Shown here: positions 1 through 11,400 of the stretch, one piece after another
Layout of the letters: the number at the start of each line of letters is the position of its first letter
Numbering within the stretch: the first letter of the stretch is position 1
DNA from: Globisporangium splendens
Taxonomy: Eukaryota; Oomycota; Peronosporomycetes; Pythiales; Pythiaceae
Length of the DNA: 64,000 nt
Assembly (NCBI GenBank): GCA_006386115.1
Contig: VFIW01000076.1
Span: 157,761 to 221,760 of the forward strand
Direction of reading: 5' to 3'
The notes under the pieces: generated by a model
Databases searched by the model: none
What the model saw: the letters and a program-made list of their open reading frames with translations, nothing else
What the model was told of the DNA's origin: nothing
Made by a program: the position numbers and the translations under genes

Positions 1-741
1 CGCACCCTTCGGGTTGCCCGTCGTGCCCGAGGTGTAGCAGATCGTCGACAGATCCTGGCCGGTTGGTGGATCCGCAGGCACGGGGTTCGCTTTGCCAAAG
101 GTCATGAGCTCCGCGAGCGTCTTGAGCTCCACGTTGTATTCACTCGCCAGCTTGCGCTCGTCGTCGTCGATCTCCTCGAACTGCACGACAGTGCGGATGT
201 GTGGACACTCGTGGATGCACGACATGAGCGTCTTGAACTGGTCCTTGGCGCAGAACACGACCTTCATCTCCGTGTGGTTCATGATGAACGGCACGGCCGT
301 GGGACCGAGCGTGTCGTACAGCGGCACGATCGTGTACGTCATGCGATTGCAGCTGTGCTCGACGAGCGTCCATTCATACCGGTTCTTGGAGAACAATCCG
401 ACGATATCGGTACGTGCGACTTTGATATCCGCGCTCATTCCCGAGGACAGCGCCTCGACGTCGCTCAGGAACTCGCCGAACGTGACCCACTCGTAGTCGC
501 CGCGCTGGCTCGTGACCGGGTCCAGTTTGCGCGTGCCGAAGAGCTTGCCCGTTCCGTTCGGGTCGATCTTCTTGCGGTGCATCAGCGCCGTGTACAGCGT
601 GGCCTCCTTGTCGTAGTTGTCGCCGTCATGGTTTGGGTCGTTCGTGTTGAACATGCGGATGGCGCCGCGGGTCTCGGTCGCTGTACCCGGGAGCTCCTTG
701 GTCGAGACGCCCGTCGCAGTTGACACACGGGAGCAGTCCAT
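1..741 (-). CDS. Long-chain acyl-CoA synthetase, N-terminal part (cut by window edge)
   Basis: Reading the minus strand from the ATG at 741 gives 247 open codons that run off the window at base 1. The last residues visible include YTSGTTGNPKGA, the phosphate-binding P-loop of AMP-forming (adenylate-forming) enzymes. Before it comes a typical ACSL N-terminus with YEWVTFGEF, VGLFSKNRYEW and YDTLGPTAVPFI. Family knowledge: these enzymes activate long-chain fatty acids with ATP and CoA to acyl-CoA, usually at the ER, peroxisome or lipid droplet. No N-terminal targeting signal is obvious; the first 40 residues are polar. No intron is needed in the visible part. The C-terminal domain and fatty-acid channel are outside the window, so chain-length preference cannot be judged. 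4-coumarate-CoA ligase-like members are less likely given the N-terminal layout. Confidence 0.9.
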   Translation of the reverse strand, partial: MDCSRVSTATGVSTKELPGTATETRGAIRMFNTNDPNHDGDNYDKEATLYTALMHRKKIDPNGTGKLFGTRKLDPVTSQRGDYEWVTFGEFLSDVEALSSGMSADIKVARTDIVGLFSKNRYEWTLVEHSCNRMTYTIVPLYDTLGPTAVPFIMNHTEMKVVFCAKDQFKTLMSCIHECPHIRTVVQFEEIDDDERKLASEYNVELKTLAELMTFGKANPVPADPPTGQDLSTICYTSGTTGNPKGA

Positions 742-1946
742 ACTTTCCTGAGGTGATTATAAAGACGAGCGGGAACTGTGCACTACGTCGTCGACTGGAC
801 TCGTTGTCTCCAGCGCGCAGAGGAATAGAGAATGAAGAATTAAAACGCGATGATGCGTCTGAGGTTGCAGTTCCAACGGAGCCGGCGAGCAATCAAGGGC
901 CGAGATTACTGGGAGTCGTCTGTCCTTGAGATAACCCAATGACGATTGCAGACACGAGCTGCTGCAACACCATAAATCAGCATTACTGGCAAGATCACCA
1001 TCCAATGTCGAACTCAAGCGATGTGAAGGCAAAAATAAAACTGAAAGGACGACCTTTTTATGACCAGTACACGGTAGCATCAGCTGCTGTCGCGCCTGCA
1101 AATCGTAATCGTGCGCACGAGGGACTTGCACGATCAGCGTGGCACTTGTAATAATCATTCTTGACCTGCTTCACACAATCGACTGAACACCAGTCACGTC
1201 GAGTTTGGCACTTCCAAACGAGCAGACAACTCGCTGATGGCGCTTTTGATGATGTCCCTCCACAGTAGGACAACCTTGATCTTGATAGTCCCCGTCGGGC
1301 ATATGGCGGGAAGCCTGGAAGGTGCGGATCAGTCAGTCGCGCACAAAGTCTTCACTGTCGTCTGCCGTTCGTGCGAGGTCCAAGGCTCAAACCCGTGATG
1401 GAGGGAGGGGATTAAGCACAACGGACTGCTCTTTTTCCACATAATCAAACTGCTCACGTCAAGGGAGAAGCGAGAGGTTCCCGAGCAAAGGACGAGGCAT
1501 GTGGGAGCTTTTCGATGCTGTCCAAGGCGAAAGAATAAATGCCAGAATGCCTCAACATGTATTTGAAATGTGTTTCTGCCCGCTTAAAACTCAAAGCATG
1601 AGGGTGGCGAGTGATGGTCTATGCGTTTGACAAACCGTGCACCAGCATCGGAAGACTCAGCATCAAACACATACGCTAGCTGCTTCGCACATACAAGTAC
1701 ACACATGCACAAGCACACGAAGAGATGGCATGCATCCGATTTTATCTATCTGTGCTCACCTCTGGCTAAATAGTCTCTACAAGACTCCAAGAACGCCAAA
1801 AGTCTTCGGATGCTCTTATATCCATCTATCCATAGTATCTCTATCCCACCGTTCAAAATGTGTTAAGTACGACCGTGATGCAATTCAAGAGGATGCCAGC
1901 ACCACCAATAGAAAAAAGGTTTGTTGGTCAAAAGCGCAACAGCAAA
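742..1946. other. Intergenic, divergent promoter region
   Basis: About 1.2 kb between the minus-strand acyl-CoA synthetase and the plus-strand helicase-like gene, so it should hold both promoters. I see only short unconserved open frames and no tRNA-like cloverleaf. In-frame ATGs at 1878 and 1893 lie upstream of the chosen start of the next gene. Confidence 0.5.
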
Positions 1947-3977
1947 ATGGGCAAAAAGAAGCACGGTGGCCGCTCTGGTGGTGGCGGCGGCCATGGTGGC
2001 GGCAACAGCAAGCGTCCTGACATCAATAGCAGTGGCTCTGGCGCTGGGCTCGTGGTCGTGAACCCTGCACTCATGCAGTCGATGATCGCGTCACGGCCCC
2101 ACATCAGCGCCAATCAGAAGAAGCAGCACCCCAAGCAGCAAACGAAGAAAGCGCCGAAAAAACGCACATTCGATGCCGACGACCAAAGCAGCGGCAATGC
2201 GAAGAAGAAGAGCAAGAACAACAGATCGAGTGATCGTGACAGCAGCAACAGCAACAGCAGAAAGTTCCTCAAGCAGAAAGATCCGATGATCTCGGCGTCC
2301 GTGGCGTCAGTGCTGACGTCGGCGGCGCTGTTTGGCGCGGCTGAGGGCCAGAAACGACCGATCTCGCTCATGGTGTCCAAAGAGGAGCACCTTCTCGCGG
2401 GCGTGTACTGGATCGCGCTCACGCGTGCCGTGAAGCGCAACTTCGTGGTCGTGGTGCCCAACAACCACGCGACGGTCACGCCGCAGACGATGGCGAGTGC
2501 CTTCCGGAACCTGGGCTTCCAGGCGCTCTCGCTGCACAAGAAGATGACCCCGGGGCAACGTAAGGAGAGCGTCGAGCGGCTTACAAAGAGCAGTAGTAAT
2601 GACACTGAGAGCCACGACGTACTGCAGCAACTCGTGCTGGTCACGCCCGAGCATTTCGCACCCAGCGTGGTGTGCGCCAATGTCGATGTGCTCCTGCTCG
2701 GAGTGCCATCGCATGAAAGCTACTCCAAGTTTGCCGTGATCTTCCAAGTGCTCACGAGCGGCGACGTAACGAGTTACCGTCCAGAGATGAGCAACGTGCT
2801 GCTGCAGCAAGTGCAGGCGCGCCTGAAGATCGCGCTCCAGATCACGGAGATCGCGCAACGACTCGGTCAAGCGAGCGGCCAGGACGTCGACAGCAAGTGG
2901 GCCAACAAGCTCGCCAAGGGGGCCGACCTAGGTGGCGATGAGGAGGATGAGAATGAAGACGGTACCACAAAGCGGAAGAAGGGCAAGAAGAAGGTGCTGA
3001 GTCCTGATGAGCAGCGGCTGCAGGCTCTGACGCAGAAGCTGATGTTGCTCGTGGCGCGAAAGCTCGAGGATCCGAATGCCAAGAAGAAAGGAACAGCAGC
3101 GTCGCAGCAGCCAGGAACCAATGATTCAACCATGACGACGCAGGATGGCAAGGAGAAGCTGGAGCTGCTCGGACTCGTGACGTTGAGTGCGGCCGTTGGC
3201 GCATCGCTGAGCGGCGACGAACGCTTGCCGGCGCAAACGCAATGGATGGACGCCGCGAGTGGCAAGCAGTTTGGAGGCACATGGGACGGTTGCATCCGCC
3301 ATGGCGCGTCGAAAGATGCATCGTCGCTTGCCCTCCGGAAAAAGTTCGTTGCGGTTGTCCAGTCCAACAACAAAGACCAGAGCCTCCTTGGTCGATGGAA
3401 ACCCAATAAGAACCCTGCGGATCTGGACAAATGGGGCGGCGCGTATGGCAAAGTGTGTGGTCACAACGAAGTTGTGATGCACTCGCTGCGACCGTTTTAC
3501 CCACAGGAAGTGCTCAACTCGCGAGTGTGCAGCAAAGTGTTCCCAGCCCCAGGCAACCAGGGCTTTGACGGCTGCTTGGAGCACTTGCGGCTCGAGTGCC
3601 TCGCAGAGTGCACGCCCATGACGCTCTGGGATGCCGAGTCGTTCATTTACATTTCCGGAGACGGTCACGTCACGTGGACCAAGAAGAACCAGCTGCTTGG
3701 TCTATCACTGGCTGGACTGCAGTGTCTGATGGCCGCCATGCGCACGTGGACGCTCGCGTGCGAGGGCCGTGTCGCGCCAAAGACAATTGTCGAAGCGATC
3801 CAAGTGTGCTGTCAGCTTGGAAATGGCGATCTTCGACCATCGGCAACGTCATCGAGTTCCCTGGAGGTGAAGCTGCTGAAGCGCATCATGAGCTTTGCGC
3901 TTGGCGGGTCCGTGCGTCTCTGGAAGCAAATCGCCAAGGTGTCGCGGCCACTAGAGGACGAAGTCGTGTATACCTGA
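1947..3977 (+). CDS. Divergent helicase-C-like basic protein (Mak5/DDX24-like), probably nucleolar
   Basis: One exon of 676 codons. I start at the ATG at 1947 (MGKKKHGGRSG, A at -3); ATGs at 1878 and 1893 are in frame but add a weak leader. Residues 1-110 are Gly, Lys and Ser rich with several KKRK-type basic runs. Residues about 130-260 resemble the second RecA half of DEAD-box helicases: FVVVVPNNHA, GFQALSLHKKMTPGQRKE and NVDVLLLGVPSHESY match the usual motif IV-V positions. The following segment, QARLKIALQITEIAQRLG then an acidic/basic stretch, resembles the tail of Mak5/DDX24. The first RecA half (Walker A, DEAD) is absent, and the arginine finger HRxGR is not visible, so ATPase activity is unlikely. 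The last 230 residues are unrecognised. A pre-ribosome role is inferred only from the family resemblance. Confidence 0.7.
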   Translation: MGKKKHGGRSGGGGGHGGGNSKRPDINSSGSGAGLVVVNPALMQSMIASRPHISANQKKQHPKQQTKKAPKKRTFDADDQSSGNAKKKSKNNRSSDRDSSNSNSRKFLKQKDPMISASVASVLTSAALFGAAEGQKRPISLMVSKEEHLLAGVYWIALTRAVKRNFVVVVPNNHATVTPQTMASAFRNLGFQALSLHKKMTPGQRKESVERLTKSSSNDTESHDVLQQLVLVTPEHFAPSVVCANVDVLLLGVPSHESYSKFAVIFQVLTSGDVTSYRPEMSNVLLQQVQARLKIALQITEIAQRLGQASGQDVDSKWANKLAKGADLGGDEEDENEDGTTKRKKGKKKVLSPDEQRLQALTQKLMLLVARKLEDPNAKKKGTAASQQPGTNDSTMTTQDGKEKLELLGLVTLSAAVGASLSGDERLPAQTQWMDAASGKQFGGTWDGCIRHGASKDASSLALRKKFVAVVQSNNKDQSLLGRWKPNKNPADLDKWGGAYGKVCGHNEVVMHSLRPFYPQEVLNSRVCSKVFPAPGNQGFDGCLEHLRLECLAECTPMTLWDAESFIYISGDGHVTWTKKNQLLGLSLAGLQCLMAAMRTWTLACEGRVAPKTIVEAIQVCCQLGNGDLRPSATSSSSLEVKLLKRIMSFALGGSVRLWKQIAKVSRPLEDEVVYT

Positions 3978-4097
3978 GGATGCGAGCATGAACCTTGTAA
4001 GCCGGAATGAGCTGACTCAACACACCGCTGCAAGCACTTGCATGGGTAAGTATTATAAGTAAACCTGGATAATAAATCCATCCAAATCAAAATTCTA

Positions 4098-4981
4098 TCA
4101 TCGTTTTCTAAGCCCGTCCGTCGCACCATGATCGCCTTCTCCCAATGCTCCGTTTTGCATGGCAGCGTCGACTACTGACGGATCGGATCCCTGTTCTGTC
4201 GCGTCTGGTGCTGCGGAATCGCTCTCGTTAGTCTCCTTAACATGCTCTTCTCGCCGCTTGCTGCTAGTCTTGCTCTTATGCAGCGGCACCAGTCCCTCGA
4301 TCGGGTCAAACACGAGCCAATCGTCGGGGCGCTCGATGTTCGTGTTCGCGTGCTGCATTTTCACTTCCACGAGCTTCTGGATCGCGCGATTGCACTCGGT
4401 CGTGTTCACAGGCGCGCGTGGAACACCGTCGATCCCGAATTCCGCTTCAAACCCTGTATCCGCATCGTCGTCGCCATCCGAGAGAAGATCGGGCACTCCC
4501 GGTTCCGCAGCCAGGAACGGCAAGCTACTCAAGACGAATGCAAAGCAACACAACAAGTGCATAGTTAGTCGTCGTCGTGTAAGCGCAACAATGCGTTCGT
4601 TCTCATCAAAACATCAGGGTACAGAGGCACGTACTATGCTGGCAAAAGCTCAAAGAGCACGTAGAGGATCCATTTGCCCGAGAGCAGCTCCGTGGCAAAG
4701 AGCCACACGGTCTCCGCGACGTTGAAGCGCGGCACGACGTACGCGAGCGCGTAGAGCAGCACGAGCAGCAGCGTACGGATAGGCGTGTGCACGACGGGTA
4801 GCCACGTCGTGTGGTCCCAGAGCTCCTCGCCGAACGTCTCGCCGAACGCGAACTGCGGGTACATGTCGCACACGTCGGCGGCGCGTGTGTAGGACTCGCG
4901 CACGACGTTCGCCAGCAGCGCGGTGCCCGTCGCCAGGTAGCACGAGAGCCACAACGAGGAGGACCCGCTGCGCCGCATCAT
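4098..4981 (-). CDS. Two-exon membrane protein of unknown function
   Basis: Exon 1 is 4635-4981 and exon 2 is 4098-4524. The intron is 110 bases, begins GTACGT, has a CTAAC branch-like site and ends TTGAGTAG; the phase joins as LFELLPA then YLPFLAAEPG. The protein is about 257 residues. It has two or three hydrophobic segments: SLWLSCYLATGTALLANVV near residues 8-28, then RTLLLVLLYALAYVVP and ETVWLFATELLSGKWILYVL. A polar tail follows with the acidic run DGDDDADTGFEAEFG. The start MMRRSGSSS is the first ATG of the open frame. I do not recognise a family. The conserved-looking core NTTECNRAIQKLVEVKMQHA and DDWLVFDPIEGLV lies in the tail. A TATATAAGG sequence sits on this strand at 5145-5153. 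Confidence 0.72.
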
Positions 4982-5799
4982 CTTCACGCGCTCTTTCCGT
5001 TTGCTTCCACGTAAGGAAGGCGCTGTCAGTTTCCTTCGTGTGAGGTGGGTTGGTTGCAACCACGAACTGACATAACACCAACTTACCTAGACCATTGGCT
5101 TGATAATTGTTGCATAGACAGCCTGCGAAAGTCGAATACAGTGTCCTTATATACCCTCTTCAATACGATTGTATTCGAGAGCATTGACTTGAAAAGGAAT
5201 TCCGAGTTCTATCTGAAGTGACCACCAAGAGCTATCACCTTTCATTTTGGATGCCTTGTCCAGTTGTGGATCCTTTTCTTGTTCTATATGAACTGGCACA
5301 AGGTCCGAGTTTGGGACAACTTTTGGACACGCGAACCACCGGCACAACAATGGCTTCACCATGCACTTCTGAAGCCTGCTGCCTGCATCGACAGACCTCC
5401 AGGGACAAAATCAATCGCAGCACACTCCTCTGTGCTGCGCAAGCGGCCGCACACCAGGATTCGCACATGACGCTGTCGCCAATGCGCACACGGCCAAAGC
5501 GGTCACGTGGTGCTCAAACACGGACATTCAGCATGTCGTTTTTCGTGTGTCACTGTGCGCAAGTGTGCATTGGACGATGCGGTGCGCCGTGGGCAAGCCC
5601 TTGCAGCACAGAGCAGCATTTCCTCGAGCGCGCTGCTCAAGAACCTCATGCCATTCGCACTCATGCATTGCGAATACACAGACCACATACGCAGAGTAAA
5701 GTATAAGCACTTGCTTGAGAGCTCTTGCTGCCTTCTGTGCCAAATGAGAGCGCTCGAGTGCACGAAGCGACGTCGGCAACACCACCACGTGCGCAAGCG

Positions 5800-5822
5800 C
5801 TCTCTCTCTCTCTCTCTCTCTC
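5800..5822. repeat. (CT)n microsatellite
   Basis: Uninterrupted CT dinucleotide run of 23 bases, flanked by GCG on both sides. Confidence 0.95.
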
Positions 5823-6141
5823 GCGTTTGTGTGTGTGACATGAGGAGGGAGGTTTCGCCATCGTCCGAACGTTTGATGCAGTGAAGTATAAAACACATTG
5901 CACTGGAGAATGTATGCCTTCGCTGTTTAGAAACACCATGCTGTACACCGAGAGAGCTGCGGTTTCTTATTTTGTATTCCCTTCAGCGTAGACACTGTGA
6001 CAATCGATACATTGCATCAAGTAAACGCTCTTCTTTCTCAATAAGCATCCCAAGATGCTTTTGAAATAGATATTGTGGAGCAATGGGGGAGTCACCAAAC
6101 AGCTGCGTTCCCTGAAGAAAATCCAGTCGCTTAGTCGAGAC

Positions 6142-6197
6142 GAAAATGTACGCACCAAGCAGCCATAGAGTATGGGTGCATCTGTGCGTACATTTTC
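6142..6197. repeat. 14-base perfect inverted repeat upstream of calmodulin
   Basis: GAAAATGTACGCAC at 6142-6155 is the exact reverse complement of 6184-6197, separated by 28 bases. It lies about 290 bases before the calmodulin ATG. It could be a paired regulator site or the stem of a hairpin; function is not shown. Confidence 0.8.
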
Positions 6198-6199
6198 TT

Positions 6200-6297
6200 G
6201 GTCGTACACATTCCTTACAAACTGCAAGTGCTCGACCCGATTTGCTTGTGTGTTTTCTGTACGTACCAGCAGCACTCGAGGTGGTCGTACACATTCC
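6200..6297 (+). repeat. 15-base direct repeat upstream of calmodulin
   Basis: GGTCGTACACATTCC occurs at 6200-6214 and again at 6283-6297, an exact copy 83 bases on. The core CGTACA is also shared with the nearby inverted repeat, so this is a small cluster of related motifs in the calmodulin promoter. Confidence 0.8.
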
Positions 6298-6307
6298 CAA
6301 CTCATGA

Positions 6308-6934
<627 letters not shown>

Positions 6935-7376
6935 ATGTTTCATTTGCGCGCATGTCCTCATACATTCACGGCAGTTTTTTTTTGGATCTCCGAACGAAAG
7001 CTCGGGGGTTCTTTTTTAGTATAGCATACTGTTGTTAATATGACAGCATCACAACCCAGGTTGTTTTTTTTACCTGATTCACTTTGCTACTCGGCTAGTC
7101 TTTGTCTTGCGAATGATGGTATGTGGGTGTGGTCTGTCAGAGCAGTGAGACAGCGGCATGAAAATGGAGCAGTTAGCAAGAGGCGACGACCTCGTGAAAG
7201 AGCGTCATCTGTGTTTCCAGTCCCGCCTTTGTATACTGCGAGCGCAGTCAATGGAAGCGTTGTGAAATGTGTTGAAGAAGAGGAGACTGACACGCGCATA
7301 TCACAAGAAAAGTAACCATTCTGATATGAAACACGCACTAGACTAGATACTCCGACCACAGCAGCCGTCATGCGAT
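6935..7376. other. 3' regions of two convergent genes
   Basis: 442 bases between the ends of calmodulin and the roadblock gene. A T-rich run follows calmodulin at 6976-6984. Nothing else is recognisable. Confidence 0.5.
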
Positions 7377-7781
7377 TCACGTGGCGGCCGCGACGGGCTT
7401 CTCTTCCTCCTTGGTCTCTTCGATGGCGGTCTTGCCGCTCAGCACTTCGGGCGTGGCGTCGAGCGACTCATCGGCCGTCTGCAGCGCCACGAGCGTGAAG
7501 CGCAGGTGCTGCGCGATGATCATCTCGTGCATCTTGGTGCGCAGGCGCAACCACTCGATGTTGTGCTCGCTCGGGTCGGGAAAGAGCTTCTGCAGGTGCT
7601 TCTTGGTGCGGCCGTAGAGCGAGAGCACGTGGTACGCGTGCATCACGGCCTCCTTGTACTCGAGGTTCTCGTACTTGACCACGATGCCGTCGTTGCTCAT
7701 GAGCAGGTACGACGAGAAGCCCGGCTTGGCTTTGAGCTGCTTGATCGCCTCGTCGATCTCGTTCGGTGCGTTCGCGGCCAT
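7377..7781 (-). CDS. DYNLRB: Dynein light chain, roadblock/LC7 type
   Basis: One exon of 134 codons from the ATG at 7781 (MAANAPNEIDEAIKQL). The core has the roadblock pattern: IDEAIKQLKAKPGFSSYLLM, NDGIVVKYENLEY, then WLRLRTKMHEMIIAQ. Family knowledge: roadblock chains dimerise and hold the intermediate chains in cytoplasmic and axonemal dyneins. The usual length is about 96-105 residues; here a C-terminal tail of some 30 residues, rich in Glu and Lys and ending EEEKPVAAAT, is added. An upstream in-frame ATG is absent; the open frame continues only through non-ATG codons. Confidence 0.92.
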   Translation of the reverse strand: MAANAPNEIDEAIKQLKAKPGFSSYLLMSNDGIVVKYENLEYKEAVMHAYHVLSLYGRTKKHLQKLFPDPSEHNIEWLRLRTKMHEMIIAQHLRFTLVALQTADESLDATPEVLSGKTAIEETKEEEKPVAAAT

Positions 7782-8466
7782 GATCAACAGATGCAACAGG
7801 CGCTGATGGGGCAACAAATCGAGCGTGTGAGTACGGTTTTGCGCTTGGCACTGTGTTGCGAGCGCGACCTTTCGAGAAGAGACACGACTGTGGCGTCGTT
7901 TCCAAAGAACTTGTCGAACTTGGCGCGCACACGCTTAGCGCTGTCTCTGTGCTACAAGGCGATGGAGCAGCGCTCAATTGCTTGGCAGTAGACACACATG
8001 GAGGTCGCAAGTATATCCTGAGAGATTTGCACGTACAGCCAGCCACAGGCGCGTTTCTGGATCCCGGTGCGAGTTCACACAGACCGATGTTGTCGAAGAC
8101 CTGGATCGCATGCGGACATTGGTTCTTGGATGTCACGGTCGACAGTGGCCATGGCCAGTGCGACAGCGAATGTGACAGGGACAAACGCCGTCGTAGAAGC
8201 TGCGAACGTAGACGACGTCCGAAGTGGAGGCTGGAAGAGAGAGAAAAGACAACATAAAAGAAGCCAAAACACTGTCTTTTCTCGTCTCTTCTTAGCTGAA
8301 GGCAAGAGCTGTAGCCATCGATTCATCCTCGACAGATTGAGAGTGCTTGCAGACGAAACATGGCTACATTTTGTCCCAAATGCGTCTGCAACTATGAATT
8401 GATTGATCCACATTCGATCGTCTCTGCTACGCGCCAATACCCGTACCTGCACTGCTGCTCTCGTCT
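7782..8466. other. Intergenic
   Basis: 685 bases between the roadblock start and the end of the next minus-strand gene. Only short unconserved frames are present, with no promoter consensus I would defend. Confidence 0.45.
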
Positions 8467-11400
8467 CTAAAACAAATCGTCGACATCGATATTGACTTTG
8501 GAGAGCGCTTGCCGCAGCAACACGTCGACGTTCTGCTCGAAGTCGTCTTCTTGTTGCTCGACGACGGGTTTCAACACGTTTCTGTCGGATTTGGGTGGTT
8601 GTCTGGCATGCGCATTCGCAGCAGCACTACTTTGCCCACCCTGCAGTTTCACCTTGGCCTCGGCTGCCCACATGGACAAGCGCGAGAGCGTCATGAACGG
8701 CACGCTCTCCTTCATGCGCTCGCTGCTGCTACTGCTTTGCTGCTGCTCGTCCTCGAGGTCGTCGCCTGCCATTGGGTCGTCTTCCAGGTTGCTCATGTTG
8801 TTGTAGTTGACACTGTTCATCGCGGCTGCGAGCGACGCGTACGATTCCTCGCGATCAAGTTCAGCCATCGCGCCTGCCAAGCTTTGGTACTCGAACGACG
8901 AGTTTGGAGCGCCACGATGATGCTACCACTCCGCTGACTTCCTAGGCTGTTTGTGGTCTTTTTCCGCTGCTGGATGCCTAGGAGGATCTTCTTGTTCGAG
9001 TCACCGCCATAAAACTCTTTCAAGATGACGCCGCGCTGGTGCGCCAGCATGACTTGCACGAACTCATCCTTGTCAATCACATGGTCACCACCCGCAGCGC
9101 GATTGTACAGTGCGAGCGCGTCACGGCGATCAATATCGGGCTCAAGCACGACGACGAGTTCGCAAAACTCGCGGAAATCGAGGATCCCGTCGCCATTCGT
9201 GTCCACGAGCGTGAACATCGCGTGAATGTCTTGGATTTGCTGCTCGCAGATGCTGAACCAGTGCGCCATGATCTTCTCGAGCACCGTGTCGATCTCGAGA
9301 GCGAGACCGTTGCTGCCGCCACTGACACTTGCTGCTGTTACCGCAGCTCGTCCTTCAAATGGTCCAGCGCACCCCCTGGCTCGTTGCGCGTGAACGAGAA
9401 CACCAAGTCGATGGTCTGACAGACAAGGTCGATCTTCACGGTCGTGACCTTGGAGCCGAGAAAGATGCCGTCGCCAAAGATCGTCCTGAGGTTCTGCGCG
9501 ATCGTCACGGCCTGTTTCCTGCCTTTCTTGTACACCCCCGCTGTCGTATTCGTCATTACAAAGTAGGTCGGAATCACCACATATGCCAAACTACTCACGC
9601 TCATCAAAGCAGCTGAACGCACCGTTGAAGATCACGATGACGACAAAGAGGAAGAAGTCGACGCCTTGCACGGAGCACGCATGGGATTCCGGGTCAAGCG
9701 ACCCTGTGAGCAGCCCAAACGTTCGCACACGCGCGCTCTCCTACATGAACAAAAGCCACACACATACAAGCGGTCAACACCTGGGACTCCGGACAATCTC
9801 CACCACACGTTTCAAGAGCTAATTTCATACCCGCGCATGTTTCCGGATCGAGGCATCGAGGAACACCAACTGGCTGATCGCGAGGTCCTTGAGTCCGTAG
9901 TGGAGCACCTACATCTCCATGATAAACTGCACGAGGTTGGAGCGCAACTTGCCGACGTTGTCGTCCTGGATGTCCTGGATGTCCTGGAAGAGCTTGGTCT
10001 GGTAGTACCCGACGATGATCGCGTGTAGCTCGTTGAGTGTGAGCGGCTTCCGCTTGGAGAGGATCTTGCGGATCTTGGACGACGGGATCTTGGCCTGGTC
10101 GATGAGGCTCGCGATACCGACGCCGAACTTGTTGACGCGCTGGTTTTTCAGGATCAGCTCGTCGTCATCGTTGCTGCCTACGAGCCTTCGGCGTGACGCA
10201 CGCGCTTTGCTATTGCCAGCGCTTCCGATACCCGTCCCGTTTGCGTCAACTGCGTCGTCGTCATCATCGTCGTAGCCTTCGTCGTCTTCCTCGCCATCGT
10301 CGTTATCGTCTTCGTCTCGCTGTCTTCGTCTTTTCCTATGCTTGTCGGTCTGCATTTCTTTCTCAAGCTTCTTGGGGATGCCCTGACGCAGCGTCTCGAG
10401 CTCGCTCGCATGCTTTTGCTGGATCTCTTGCACTTCGGTGTGCAGCGCATTGGTTTTCCAGCGCAGACTCGTGATCATTTGCTCAGCCTCCTCGAGCCTC
10501 TTCGTGAGCTCCTGGGACTTGAGCCGCTCCGCATCGAGCTCATCGAGCACGTCGCTGACCGAGTCCAACACTTTCCGGTCCTGGTCACACAGATCAAAGT
10601 CGTCGTCCATCATGGCGCGTACGGACGATCTGCGTGCCAATCCCCGCAGTGCTCGGCCAGCAGCAGAAGCAGTCGCGGCATCTTGCTCCTCGGCGGTTTT
10701 CACGCGCACCATCTCGGAGATCAACGACTGGAAGTGCGTGATGCGCGACACCGAGCGCTCGAGGATCGCGTTCTGCTGTGCCGTCGAGCTCAGAATCACG
10801 TCGGCGCGGATTTTCCTGCACACAGAGAAGACAAAATCAGTACAAAGCCACCTCAAAGGTCCCTCAGGTTCGCCACTCACTCGGTGATCTGGTGGATCTC
10901 GTCCTGAAAGAGCTGACGCAGCAGCTTATCGCGCTCGTGCATGCCCATCTGCTCCGTGATCGTGAACACCGTTTCGGCCGTCAGGTGTGCGTTGAGCGAC
11001 TCGATGACCGCGAGCACCACTTTTTGCTTCTCTGGTTCGTCCATGTACTGGAAGTTGTGCAGCACAACGTGAAAGCGGTCCTGCAACTCGTCCTGGGGCG
11101 TGCTGCGCAGCGTGATCTGGTCGAGCGCCTTGATCTGGTACTTGCGCTCGAGGTCCTTGAGAGCGCCAACGCGCGCGTGTGCGTCATGCAGGCGGCACTC
11201 GTACTGCGCCTTCTGCTGCACGAGGTCTAAAGCAATAACACGAGAAACCCAATGAGTTGGCAGATCTCATGGCAACGTAGCTCCTCAGAGCAAGGTAAGT
11301 GAGACCTTCGTGGATGCAGTCCTTCTGCTGCTGCACCTTGCGCTGAGTCTTGTAGTACGTGAGCTGTTTCGAGAAGCACTCGAGCGCGTCGATCTCACCG

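Noticed and set aside
1360..1410. T-arm-like sequence GGCTCAAACCC
   Set aside because: No acceptor, D or anticodon stems could be paired around it, so not a tRNA.
5147..5362. 71-codon minus-strand frame upstream of the two-exon membrane protein
   Set aside because: It could only join the gene through a 32-base intron, and carries no motif.
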